NCBI GenBank assembly: GCA_016297495.1
Contig: JAEDGN010000032.1
Span: 1 to 27,092 of the forward strand
Length of the DNA stretch: 27,092 bases
Reading direction: 5' to 3'
Source: Coprococcus sp.
GTDB lineage: Bacteria; Bacillota; Clostridia; Lachnospirales; Lachnospiraceae
Position numbers and translations under genes: made by a program. The notes under the pieces were generated by a model. The model was not told where the DNA came from. It saw only the letters and a list, made by a program, of their open reading frames with translations, and did no database searches. Positions 14,014 to 21,719 of the stretch are shown here, piece by piece; within the stretch, counting starts at the first letter, position 1, and every line of letters begins with the position of its first letter.

Positions 14014-14862
14014 ATGAAAATTGCAGTAACTTATGATAACGGAAGTATTTTCCAGCATTTTGGAAGGACAGAATTTTTCAAGGTTTATGAAGTAGAAGAT
14101 AACAGAGTGGTTTCCAGCGAGGTGATTGGCTCCAACGGTACAGGCCATGGTGCATTGGCAGGACTCCTGGCAGCTCAGTCGGTTAATGTCTTAATCTGCG
14201 GCGGCATTGGCGGCGGTGCACAGAATGCATTGGAAGAGGCCGGAGTAGAGCTCTGCGCAGGAGCACAGGGAGATTGTGACGCGGCAGTTGAAGCTTATTT
14301 GAAGGGTGAACTTACATCGACAGGGGCAAACTGTGACCATCACCATGAAGAAGGACATTCCTGCGGACATCATGAAGAGGATGGTTCCTGCGGCAGCAGC
14401 TGCGGAGGTGGATGTGGTTCACAGAATGCCATAAAAGGACGCAATGTCGGAAAGACCTGCCGTACCCACTATAGAGGCACATTTAATGATGGCACACAGT
14501 TTGATTCATCCTATGACCGCGGGGAACCGTTGGAGTTTGTATGCGGTGCCGGTATGATGATCAAAGGTTTTGATGAGGCAGTTGCAGATATGGAAGTCGG
14601 CCAGGTTATTGATATACATCTGATGCCGGAAGATGCATATGGTATGGCGGATCCAAATGCTATCTTTACGATCGAGATTGCACAGCTTCCGGGCTCAGAA
14701 GATTTGGAAGCCGGCCAGCAAGTCTATCTTTCCAATCAGTACGGCCAGCCGTTTCTGGTTAAAGTAACAGAAAAAAATGACACCACTATTACCTTTGATG
14801 CGAATCATGAGATGGCAGGTAAAGAGCTGAATTTCAGGATTGAACTGGTTGAAGTAAAATAG
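14014..14862 (+). CDS. NifX/NifB-type cofactor domain fused to SlyD-like FKBP peptidyl-prolyl isomerase
   Basis: 282 residues behind AAAGAGAGGT. Residues 1-100 are a dinitrogenase iron-molybdenum cofactor (NifX/NafY-like) domain: MKIAVTYDNG, FQHFGRTEFFKVYEV, and GALAGLLAAQSVNVLICGGIGGGAQNAL. Residues 107-135 are a His/Cys-rich linker (DHHHEEGHSCGHH... CGSSCGGGCG) suited to metal binding. Residues 144-282 are a SlyD-type FKBP: THYRGTFNDGTQFDSSYDRGEPLEF, then MIKGFDEAVADMEVGQ, with the inserted chaperone-like flap (MPEDAYGMADPNAIF onwards). SlyD proteins deliver nickel and act as folding helpers; NifX-type domains hold iron-sulfur or cofactor intermediates. The fusion suggests a metal or metal-cluster handling chaperone. 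A terminator follows at once. Confidence 0.9.
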   Translation: MKIAVTYDNGSIFQHFGRTEFFKVYEVEDNRVVSSEVIGSNGTGHGALAGLLAAQSVNVLICGGIGGGAQNALEEAGVELCAGAQGDCDAAVEAYLKGELTSTGANCDHHHEEGHSCGHHEEDGSCGSSCGGGCGSQNAIKGRNVGKTCRTHYRGTFNDGTQFDSSYDRGEPLEFVCGAGMMIKGFDEAVADMEVGQVIDIHLMPEDAYGMADPNAIFTIEIAQLPGSEDLEAGQQVYLSNQYGQPFLVKVTEKNDTTITFDANHEMAGKELNFRIELVEVK

Positions 14863-14865
14863 GAG

Positions 14866-14897
14866 GGGCATCCGTGAGACAGCGGATGCCCTTTTAT
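14866..14897 (+). terminator. Rho-independent terminator of the NifX-SlyD gene
   Basis: GGGCATCCG (14866-14874) and CGGATGCCC (14883-14891) form a perfect 9-bp stem with an 8-nt loop followed by TTTTAT. It separates this gene from the convergent YitT-family gene. Confidence 0.88.
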
Positions 14898-14904
14898 CGA
14901 TAAC

Positions 14905-15771
14905 TTATTCATTTGGTTTCTGATAGAATCGACCGGTGAGAGCGTCAGTTTTCATGCTGTTGATGAAAGCTTCATCATCCACTTTTTTGACAGCAATGAT
15001 GACCTGCTTGCTTTCTTCTTTGGACACAACAGAATAAACTATATGATGTTCTTCGTGTTTGTAGGCACCTTCACCCCTGAGAATGGTGGAACCGTGACGG
15101 CTCACATTGTTGATGGCATCGCAGACTTCATGGGGCTTGTTTGTAACAATGAGCAGCGTCTGTTTCTGATAGCGGGTGTACAGAAGATGAAGGACCTGAG
15201 TGGAGGCAAACTGGAAGATAATGGAGTACAGTGCTTTATCCCATCCGAAGAGCAGTCCGGCAATCGATAGTATGATAACATTTAGTCCGAATATGATATT
15301 CCATGAATCAATTCCCTTTTTTTCAGACAAAAATATGGCGATAAAGTCTGTGCCGCCGGAGGTAGCATTCATCATCAGGCAAAGGCTGATGACGAGTCCA
15401 TTGATCATACCGCCGAATATACTGATCAGCAGTATATCATAGGTTATGATATACGCAGGAAGGATATCGGACAGGATACCGCTAAGCAGGATCATCAAAC
15501 AGGAATACAGTGTGAACTTTTTGCCGATGAATCTGAAACCGATGTAGATCGGTACAGAATTTAACAGAAGATTAACAGCAGTGTAAGGGATGACAATACC
15601 AAACCACTGGTCGGCTATTCGCTGAATCAATATGGTCAGGCCTGTAACACCGCCGGGATACAGGCCTCCTGTTCGTACAAAAGACTTAATGTTGATAGCC
15701 ATAAGAACAGATGCAAGGCAGATCACGATGATCCTTTTTCCATCTTTTTTAAATTCAAAATTCATAAACAT
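14905..15771 (-). CDS. YitT family membrane protein (DUF161 + DUF2179)
   Basis: 288 residues from the minus-strand ATG at 15771, preceded by GTTGGGGGTAG; the frame is open 17 codons further up, but without a ribosome site. The N-terminal ~190 residues are membrane-embedded, with several hydrophobic helices (IIVICLASVLMAINI, LISIFGGMINGLVISLCLMM and others) and the family signature TGGLYPGGVTGL and NATSGGTDFIA. The C-terminal ~90 residues are the soluble DUF2179 domain (LLIVTNKPHEVCDAI, HGSTILRGEGAY). YitT proteins are widespread in Firmicutes; their transport role is unclear. Its promoter is visible at 15834-15862. Confidence 0.92.
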   Translation of the reverse strand: MFMNFEFKKDGKRIIVICLASVLMAINIKSFVRTGGLYPGGVTGLTILIQRIADQWFGIVIPYTAVNLLLNSVPIYIGFRFIGKKFTLYSCLMILLSGILSDILPAYIITYDILLISIFGGMINGLVISLCLMMNATSGGTDFIAIFLSEKKGIDSWNIIFGLNVIILSIAGLLFGWDKALYSIIFQFASTQVLHLLYTRYQKQTLLIVTNKPHEVCDAINNVSRHGSTILRGEGAYKHEEHHIVYSVVSKEESKQVIIAVKKVDDEAFINSMKTDALTGRFYQKPNE

Positions 15772-15833
15772 TCTACCCCCAACAATTTTATTGAAATTTT
15801 CCAAAGACAATAAAATTCCCAATTTTTTACAAT

Positions 15834-15862
15834 ATTATAACTGTTTTGTTGAGACCTGTAAA
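15834..15862 (-). promoter_or_regulatory. Promoter of the YitT-family gene
   Basis: On the minus strand: -35 TTTACA (15862-15857), a 17-bp spacer and -10 TATAAT (15839-15834), about 60 bp before the start codon. Confidence 0.7.
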
Positions 15863-15879
15863 GCTGTAAAAAAACGGAC

Positions 15880-15940
15880 AGTTCCTGATGACAATATAGA
15901 TTGGGATGAAGTATAATTGTTACAGGAACTTTTTGTTTTT
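15880..15940 (+). terminator. Stem-loop with T-run upstream of the SGNH gene
   Basis: AGTTCCTG (15880-15887) pairs with CAGGAACT (15923-15930), with inner ACAAT/ATTGT pairing, and is followed by TTTTGTTTTT. It has the shape of a + strand terminator, but no complete + strand gene precedes it. The stretch just before reads VKKRTVPDDNIDWDEV and a stop, perhaps the tail of a lost gene. Confidence 0.55.
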
Positions 15941-15966
15941 GGTAAGAAATAAATGGGAGGCCTCTG

Positions 15967-16481
15967 ATGAAAAAATATATATTATGTTATGGAGATTCGA
16001 ATACCCATGGTTATAACCCGGTTAACAGGCTCCGTTATGGGGAGGATATCCGATGGACGGGGAGAATGGCGGCAATTCTCGGGGAAAACTATCAGGTCCT
16101 AGAAGAAGGTCTGAACAGCCGGACGACCAGTCTGGAGCCGGAGGGTGAACCTTGGAGGAGCGGACTTTATTACCTGGAGCCGTGTATAAGAACCCATATG
16201 CCGTTGAATCTGGTGATTCTGATGCTTGGATCCAATGATATGAAGAAGAGATCTGCACTTCTGATCCGGATGATGAGTTCGGTGGAATGCGGGCGGTGGA
16301 ATTGTCAGGAAAGCTTGCACCGGTCTACGAAAAAATTGCATTAGAAGAAGAATGTGACTTTTTGAATGCGGCACTGGCAGCGAAGGCGGGAACATCTGAT
16401 GGTCTGCACCTGGATGAAGCGGGACATGAACAGCTGGCTATTGCCATGACAGCGAAGGTAAAGTCGATATTGAACGAATAA
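15967..16481 (+). pseudogene. SGNH/GDSL hydrolase gene with internal deletion and frame change
   Basis: The first half, behind ATGGGAGG, has the GDSL block YILCYGDSNTHGYNP (nucleophile Ser in GDSN), LEEGLNSRTTSLEPEG and the block III motif LMLGSNDMKKRS. At about 16252-16262 the frame changes. The second half, from SDPDDEFGGMRAVELSGKLA to the stop at 16479-16481, carries LDEAGHEQLA; the block V pair is DGLHLDEAGH (Asp-x-x-His). Family members are about 210 residues; here about 45-55 residues between the GSND and DDEF segments are gone. In the normal enzyme it would be a cytoplasmic arylesterase or lipase-like enzyme. As it stands no intact enzyme can be made from one frame. Confidence 0.8.
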
Positions 16482-16607
16482 AATGTTGCTGATGTATATA
16501 TAATTAGATGCGTGTGAAAAAATTAATTGCCGTATGAATATAATATTAGATATATCCAAAATATTCAGACTATTTAAAATTATATATAAAAAAATCAGAA
16601 AAACATG

Positions 16608-16636
16608 TTGACAAAATGAAGAAAATAGATTATTAT
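16608..16636 (+). promoter_or_regulatory. Strong consensus promoter of an RNA unit
   Basis: -35 TTGACA (16608-16613), a 17-bp spacer and -10 TATTAT (16631-16636) in an A/T-rich surround. It is one of the best matches in the window, yet no gene of normal size follows before the terminator at 16958-17000. Confidence 0.75.
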
Positions 16637-16642
16637 ATAACC

Positions 16643-17000
16643 AAGAAATAAAGAAAAGAAACCTAACAGAAACAGAGGAAGTTTATTCCAGACAGGTGAA
16701 GTCATTATAGTTAGTCAGTATTCGATTCTTAGAACATGGAGGACGGTCCAATGGCATAGTTAATTTCAATCAAAAGAAAAGGTAATGTCCAATAAATCAG
16801 GTAATGTTATATCAAATGAGATCTCTGGAAGAGTTTATTATAGATTGATGAAGCCTAAGGAGATGGTCAGGATGAAAGGCAGAGGCCCATAGCGGACGAC
16901 CGGAAAATTGAAGAAAGTGTAAGGTGTATTAAATGAAATTACAGGAAATTCACTAAAAGCCCATCCGAGAAGGAATAGAATCGGATGGGCTGCTTTTTTT
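16643..17000 (+). ncRNA. Candidate untranslated or small-peptide transcript, about 360 nt
   Basis: Bounded by a near-consensus promoter (16608-16636) and a strong terminator (16958-17000). The longest frame with a plausible start is 35 codons (ATG at 16785, stop at 16890-16892; MSNKSGNVISNEISGRVYY onwards) behind AAAAGG, and no protein family is recognised. In another frame 16870-16940 reads RPIADDRKIEESVRCIK and a stop, which looks coding-like, so the unit may instead be a decayed gene. I see no match to tmRNA, RNase P, 6S or SRP RNA. This stretch accounts for most of the 16482-17192 gap. Confidence 0.4.
16958..17000 (+). terminator. Strong Rho-independent terminator
   Basis: A perfect 11-bp stem, AGCCCATCCGA (16958-16968) and TCGGATGGGCT (16981-16991), with a 12-nt loop and a seven-base T run at 16994-17000. 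Confidence 0.92.
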
Positions 17001-17083
17001 GCTTTTTCTGAGTGGGAATTTTTTATGATGCATTTATGAGCAGGTTGTACAGATTGCTTTTTTGGACTTAAAATGCTTTTAAT

Positions 17084-17113
17084 TTGGTTGGTTATGTAGT
17101 AGAATTATATAAT
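17084..17113 (+). promoter_or_regulatory. Promoter of the large XRE regulator gene
   Basis: -35 TTGGTT (17084-17089), 18-bp spacer, -10 TATAAT (17108-17113), about 75 bp before the ATG at 17193. Confidence 0.6.
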
Positions 17114-17192
17114 AAGTGTGTGGACTTGAAGAAGTCTGCGTTGTCCGGTGTATGGGCCGGTAATAATATATTTTGGGAGAAAAAGTTTTATT

Positions 17193-18665
17193 ATGGATGA
17201 AAAAAACAGATTCAGTCTTCTGGTTGAGCAGCTGATGTCTGCGGCGAACCTGAAGAATACTGTTATTGCGCAGGCTTTGCAGTATGATGTGTCTTATATC
17301 AGTAAGTGGCTCAACGGTCGGTCTATTCCAGCGAGAAAAAGCGCTGATGAAATATTATTGGGGATCAGTCATTGTGTTGTGGAAGAATTGACAGGGGATA
17401 ATCTGGAAAATGTATGTCAGGATTATGGTGTGAATAGTTCGGAAGATCTGGAGCAGGCAATTTATGACAATTTGAAGATAGAATATGAGTACGTAAGCAA
17501 TCTGAAAGCTTCGATTGGATCCTATGTGGCGCCAAAAACGTCATATTATGCGTTCCTTCCGATGCCTGAGTTTGTTTCAAAAATGCAGCATCCTGCCCTG
17601 CGAAAGGTTAAGTCACTGGATGTTGTCGCATCAATGGATATTTTATCAGTTAACCGGGAGTATCGTTTGATGATGATGCAGATTGACGAAAGATATATGA
17701 GACGGGGGATGGATTTTCCGAAAGTGCACTTTTCTCTGGCAATCGATCTGGAAATAGGAGAGCATGACTGCTTTCATGATTGTATTTTCCTTGTTAACGC
17801 TTTGACCAGCGGATCACATATCAATCTGGATCTGTATGGCTGTTCGCAGTCATACGGGAAGATTATTTTTGCCGTGAAGGATACATATGCTATTTCGGGA
17901 ATGCTGTTTGATAAAAACAGCTGTGTAGCCGTGATGATCAGCGAGGAAGAAGAGATTCGGCAGGCTCTTTATGAGAAAGCAAAGGCATTGTGCGTAAGAG
18001 AAAGGCTTTTGTTTCGGCGGACACCGATGCAGGAAATGATTGCGGATGACAGATACACACAATCTCTGTTATCGCCGAATATCCGGATGCTGCTTGGAAG
18101 AATGCAGGAATATTTTCTGCCTCCGGGGTTGTTTGATGAGATTATTTCCCAGGGATATGTGTTTGGCAATCCGGATCAGTATGCTTTAAAGCTTAAAAAA
18201 ATATATGAACTGACGCAGAATCTTCTGAATAAGTCTAAGCTGAAGCTGATGATTAGTGAGTCTGCTCTTTTTAGTTTGTCCATATCGGGAGAATTGGATT
18301 TCTTTAATCAAAAAGTGATTCTTACGGTGGATCAGAGAATGGAATATTTGAAACATATGCTATCCATTATAGAGAATAATCAGGACATTCAGATTAAAAT
18401 GGTCTGCAGAAATTTTGCCTCTGACTATCATTACCGTGTTAATCCGTGTCTTTTCCTTTCTGACAGGATTTCTTATATCAGAGTTGAAAACGAGAAATAC
18501 AGCAATAATCTGATGGTCTTTAACCATGTTTCAGTGAAAAAAAGTTTTGATTGCTTTTATGAACAGATATGGTCAGAAGAGGGAGATATAATTGTGGATG
18601 ACAGAATTCAGGTTTGCAATTCTATCAGACATGTGATTCAGGGGCTGCAGATTATGCCTGAATAG
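17193..18665 (+). CDS. Large XRE-family HTH protein with unrecognised C-terminal domain
   Basis: 490 residues from the ATG at 17193; GGGAG lies about 14 nt upstream. A GTG at 17148 in frame would add 15 residues without a better ribosome site. Residues ~5-60 form a Cro/C1-like HTH: FSLLVEQLMSAANLKNTVIAQALQYDVSYISKWLNGRSIPARKSADEI. The remaining 430 residues are soluble, with no clear membrane span, and I do not recognise a family. They include a segment with alternating hydrophobic strands around 170-260 and a helical stretch near 290-370. HTH-plus-large-domain regulators of this length often carry ligand- or stress-sensing modules. It ends just before the riboswitch operon, but the operon has its own promoter, so a regulatory link is only a possibility. 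Confidence 0.75.
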   Translation: MDEKNRFSLLVEQLMSAANLKNTVIAQALQYDVSYISKWLNGRSIPARKSADEILLGISHCVVEELTGDNLENVCQDYGVNSSEDLEQAIYDNLKIEYEYVSNLKASIGSYVAPKTSYYAFLPMPEFVSKMQHPALRKVKSLDVVASMDILSVNREYRLMMMQIDERYMRRGMDFPKVHFSLAIDLEIGEHDCFHDCIFLVNALTSGSHINLDLYGCSQSYGKIIFAVKDTYAISGMLFDKNSCVAVMISEEEEIRQALYEKAKALCVRERLLFRRTPMQEMIADDRYTQSLLSPNIRMLLGRMQEYFLPPGLFDEIISQGYVFGNPDQYALKLKKIYELTQNLLNKSKLKLMISESALFSLSISGELDFFNQKVILTVDQRMEYLKHMLSIIENNQDIQIKMVCRNFASDYHYRVNPCLFLSDRISYIRVENEKYSNNLMVFNHVSVKKSFDCFYEQIWSEEGDIIVDDRIQVCNSIRHVIQGLQIMPE

Positions 18666-18705
18666 GTCAGATGGATAATGGCAGGATTTCGTAGGTACAA
18701 TTATA

Positions 18706-18734
18706 TTGCATCCTTCATAGAGATATGATAGAAT
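18706..18734 (+). promoter_or_regulatory. Promoter of the riboswitch operon
   Basis: -35 TTGCAT (18706-18711), a 17-bp spacer, -10 TAGAAT (18729-18734). Transcription would start about 15 nt before the first riboswitch stem. Confidence 0.7.
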
Positions 18735-18754
18735 ATCAAAAAATGAATAGATAA

Positions 18755-18932
18755 CAGTCAGGTGTCGGAACAGCCAGTCATATGGATTTGGCTGGTTTCG
18801 ATGAAAAGGGAAACAGGTGCAATTCCTGTACGAACTCGTCACCGTAATTAGGGAGCAGAAACCGATATATCACTGGGCAACTGGGAAGATGGTCGATGCG
18901 ATGATCTTTAAGCCGGGAGACCTGCCTGATTG
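18755..18932 (+). promoter_or_regulatory. Cobalamin (B12) riboswitch
   Basis: The aptamer is closed by CAGTCAGG (18755-18762) pairing with CCTGATTG (18925-18932). Conserved core elements appear in order: AAAAGGGAAACAGGTGCAA, TTCCTGTACGA, CTCGTCACCGTAA, the CACTGGG/AACTGGGAAG hairpin, GTCGATGC, and the B12 box AAGCCGGGAGACCTGCC (18910-18926). It binds a cobalamin and should reduce expression of the downstream import operon. The terminator at 19034-19067 and the spacer between suggest control by transcription termination, with the exact antiterminator not resolved. Confidence 0.93.
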
Positions 18933-19033
18933 TTGTACAGAAACTTATGTTTCAGGCCACGAGTAACTGGTTGTACGTGATATCAGCGGGAGTGCTGTCT
19001 TCGTGACAGTATCCTGTGATTTATAGTGTGTAT

Positions 19034-19067
19034 AAACCCTTTACCTGTACAGGCAGAGGGTTTTTTT
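19034..19067 (+). terminator. Riboswitch-controlled terminator
   Basis: AAACCCT (19034-19040) pairs with AGGGTTT (19057-19063), with CCTGTACAGG inside, followed by a T run. It lies about 100 nt after the B12 aptamer and 45 nt before the first gene, the expected place for the expression platform. A second small hairpin, CTGTC-TTCGT-GACAG, sits at about 18998-19012. Confidence 0.8.
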
Positions 19068-19111
19068 AATGCTATAAAATTGAACATTCATAGAAAGCAG
19101 GTGGATATTTT

Positions 19112-20707
19112 ACGAAAAAACGGGTTATTTGTATGATTATCGCGGCGGCGGTACTGTTAGGAATATTTTATGCAGCAGTTGCCGATCAGTCGTCAGGTAT
19201 ATTTGAGGAAGAAGACGGTGAATATACCATTGAGGCAAGTCTTGAAGGAGGCAGTGGGAAAGCTTCCATAACTTCACCGATGATTCTGACGGTTAAGGAT
19301 CATGAAGGGATTGCTCTGGTGGAATGGAGCAGCCCCAATTATGATTATATGATTGTAAACGGGGAAAAGCTGTATCCGGTTAATACGGAGGGGAATTCTG
19401 CATTTGAAGTGCCTGTATTCCTTATGGATCAGCCAGTGACAGTGATGGCGGATACAATTGCCATGAGTGTTCCCCACGAGATCGAGTACACATTGACATT
19501 TCATTCTGAAACGATCAGACGGCAGAGTGAGGACAGCTCAAAAACGGACGGGCAAAAAGCAGGTACGGGTCCGGAAACGGGTGAGGAAGACGGGCAGAGT
19601 CAGGTAATGGTCAATAGCCTGGAAGGGCGTAAGACAGATATCAGCCCCCGGATGACTTATCTGAACAGCATGGAGCTTCGTTATGCAGAATGCTTTGCGG
19701 CGGATTATTATGAGGGCGGTTATTGTCTGCTCACAATGGCGGATGGAAGCAGATTTCTTACGGTGCCGGAGAATACCGGTATTCCGGATGGCCTGGATGA
19801 GGATATTATTATCCTTCAGCAGCCGCTGTCAGGGATTTATCTTGTGGCATCGGCAGCCATGGATATGTTCTGCGGACTGGATGCCCTTGATAGTATTCGT
19901 TTTTCAGGTCAGAAGGCAGAGGGATGGTACATAGATGAAGCCAAAGCGGCCATGGAGGCCGGTGAGATTCTGTATGCGGGCAAATACAGTATGCCGGATT
20001 ATGAGCTGATTGTGTCAGGAGGCTGTGATCTTGCTATTGAGAATACCATGATTTCCCATTCGCCGGAAGTCATAGAAAAGCTGCAGGAATTTAATATTCC
20101 GGTTATGATCGAATATTCCAGCTATGAAACACATCCACTGGGCAGAGCAGAATGGATCAGATTTTACGGAGCGCTTCTCGGAAAAGAAGAGAAGGCGGAA
20201 GCGCTTTTTAGCAGGCAGGAGGCCATTTTACAGCGTGTGTCGCAGGAAGAGCAGACTGGTCAAACGGTGGCCTTTTTCTATATCACATCAAACGGTACTG
20301 TGAATGTCCGGAAATCTTCTGACTATCTGCCGCAGATGATAGAGCTGGCAGGAGGAAAATATATATTTGAAAACCTGGGCTCCGACTCTGATAATAAGTC
20401 TTCTGTAAATATGTCTGTGGAGGAGTTTTACGCAGCGGCGAAGGAGGCGGATTATCTTCTGTACAACAGTACCATCGACGGAGAAATTCGGACAGTGGAG
20501 GAGCTGCTTAATAGAAGCAGTATCCTGAAGGATTTTAAAGCAGTAAAGACCGGGAATGTATGGTGTACCACTAATGATTTATATCAGCATCCACTGTCTG
20601 CGGGGGACTTTACAGAGGATATCCGTAAGATGATTTCAGGAGAGACCGATGATATGCAATATATCTATCGGCTGCAGCAGGAGGACCGGAATGGAACAGA
20701 AGAATAA
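19112..20707 (+). CDS. Secreted substrate-binding protein of a corrinoid/tetrapyrrole ABC importer
   Basis: The best ribosome site (AAAGCAGGTGG, 19095-19103) points to an ACG at 19112, giving TKKRVICMIIAAAVLLGIFY, a proper signal peptide with a basic start. The first in-frame ATG is at 19133 and would leave a signal without positive charges. Cleavage after AAVA is likely; there is no lipobox Cys. Residues ~35-135 (counted from the ACG) form an extra beta-rich domain (EYTIEASLEGGSGKASITSP, ALVEWSSPNYDYMIVNGEK). After an acidic, Gly-rich linker, residues ~170-530 are a PF01497-type periplasmic binding domain (DYELIVSGGCDLAIEN, TVAFFYITSNGTVNVR). It is the first gene of the B12-riboswitch operon and overlaps the permease. 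Confidence 0.85.
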   Translation, partial: TKKRVICMIIAAAVLLGIFYAAVADQSSGIFEEEDGEYTIEASLEGGSGKASITSPMILTVKDHEGIALVEWSSPNYDYMIVNGEKLYPVNTEGNSAFEVPVFLMDQPVTVMADTIAMSVPHEIEYTLTFHSETIRRQSEDSSKTDGQKAGTGPETGEEDGQSQVMVNSLEGRKTDISPRMTYLNSMELRYAECFAADYYEGGYCLLTMADGSRFLTVPENTGIPDGLDEDIIILQQPLSGIYLVASAAMDMFCGLDALDSIRFSGQKAEGWYIDEAKAAMEAGEILYAGKYSMPDYELIVSGGCDLAIENTMISHSPEVIEKLQEFNIPVMIEYSSYETHPLGRAEWIRFYGALLGKEEKAEALFSRQEAILQRVSQEEQTGQTVAFFYITSNGTVNVRKSSDYLPQMIELAGGKYIFENLGSDSDNKSSVNMSVEEFYAAAKEADYLLYNSTIDGEIRTVEELLNRSSILKDFKAVKTGNVWCTTNDLYQHPLSAGDFTEDIRKMISGETDDMQYIYRLQQEDRNGTEE

Positions 20708-21719
20708 AAGAAGATTCAGATATGTCATCGGTCTTATACTGCTTCTGGCAGGAATGCTCGTTCTTATCTTATGTAATATTGGTATCGGCAGTGTTTCTGT
20801 TCCGATAGATGAAGTTGTGAAGTGTTTTGCAGGCAGTCAGACGGATGCGACTATAAAAGGGATCGTTTGGGATATCCGTCTGCCAAGAGCTTTATCGGCA
20901 TTGATACTGGGAGGAGCGCTGGCTCTCTCAGGCTATCTGCTGCAGACTTTTTTCCATAATCCCATAGCGGGGCCTTTTGTTCTAGGTATTTCTTCAGGAT
21001 CGAAGCTGGTGGTGGCTCTGGTCATGGTTTTTTTGTGGGGAGGCGCTGTCAAAATAAGCTCGGGTGCTTTGATTATAGCGGCTTTTGCGGGAGCCCTTCT
21101 TTCCATGGGATTTGTTCTGCTGCTGTCAAAAAGGGTGCAGAATATGTCTGTTCTGGTTATCAGCGGTATCATGATCGGATATATCTGTTCAGCTGTGACG
21201 GATTTCGTTGTGACATTTGCGGATGACGCGGATATTGTCAATCTTCATAACTGGTCGAAGGGCAGCTTTTCAGGTATGTCCTGGAGTAATGTGTATGTGA
21301 TGACTGTTGTGGTATTGATAACGGTTATCATGACTTTGTTTATATCAAAGCCCATGGGTGCTTATCAACTGGGGGAAAATTATGCGAAAAGTATGGGTGT
21401 CAATATTCGTCTGCTGCGTGTTTTGCTGATTATATTGTCGAGCTTTTTGTCTGCCTGTGTCGTTGCTTATGCAGGTCCGGTTTCCTTTGTGGGGATCGCG
21501 GTCCCTCACCTGATTAAAAGCCTCATGGGGACCAATAAACCTATATGGATGATACCGGCTTGTTTTCTGGGCGGCAGTGTCTTCTGCCTTTTTTGTGATC
21601 TGATTGCGAGAACGGTGTTTGCACCGACAGAATTGAGTATCAGTACCGTGACCGCTATATTTGGGGCGCCGGTGGTGATATGGGTCATGGCCGGACGGAG
21701 AAAAGAAAGAGATGAATGA
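20691..21719 (+). CDS. FecCD/BtuC-type ABC transporter permease
   Basis: 342 residues from the ATG at 20691 behind AGGAGG; the first 17 nt overlap the binding-protein gene. About nine to ten hydrophobic helices are seen, from YVIGLILLLAGMLVLIL onward. Family signatures: DIRLPRALSALILGGALALSGYLLQ near the N-terminus, NPIAGPFVLGISSGSK, and the C-terminal GPVSFVGIAVPHLIK followed by PTELSISTVTAIFGAPVVIWVM, the standard FecCD end. It forms the membrane channel for corrinoid, heme or siderophore import with the adjacent ATPase. The single permease gene suggests a homodimer. Confidence 0.93.
   Translation: MEQKNKRRFRYVIGLILLLAGMLVLILCNIGIGSVSVPIDEVVKCFAGSQTDATIKGIVWDIRLPRALSALILGGALALSGYLLQTFFHNPIAGPFVLGISSGSKLVVALVMVFLWGGAVKISSGALIIAAFAGALLSMGFVLLLSKRVQNMSVLVISGIMIGYICSAVTDFVVTFADDADIVNLHNWSKGSFSGMSWSNVYVMTVVVLITVIMTLFISKPMGAYQLGENYAKSMGVNIRLLRVLLIILSSFLSACVVAYAGPVSFVGIAVPHLIKSLMGTNKPIWMIPACFLGGSVFCLFCDLIARTVFAPTELSISTVTAIFGAPVVIWVMAGRRKERDE

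Noticed and set aside
16608..17000. tmRNA, RNase P or SRP RNA identity for the orphan RNA unit
   Set aside because: None of the conserved core sequences of those RNAs could be found.
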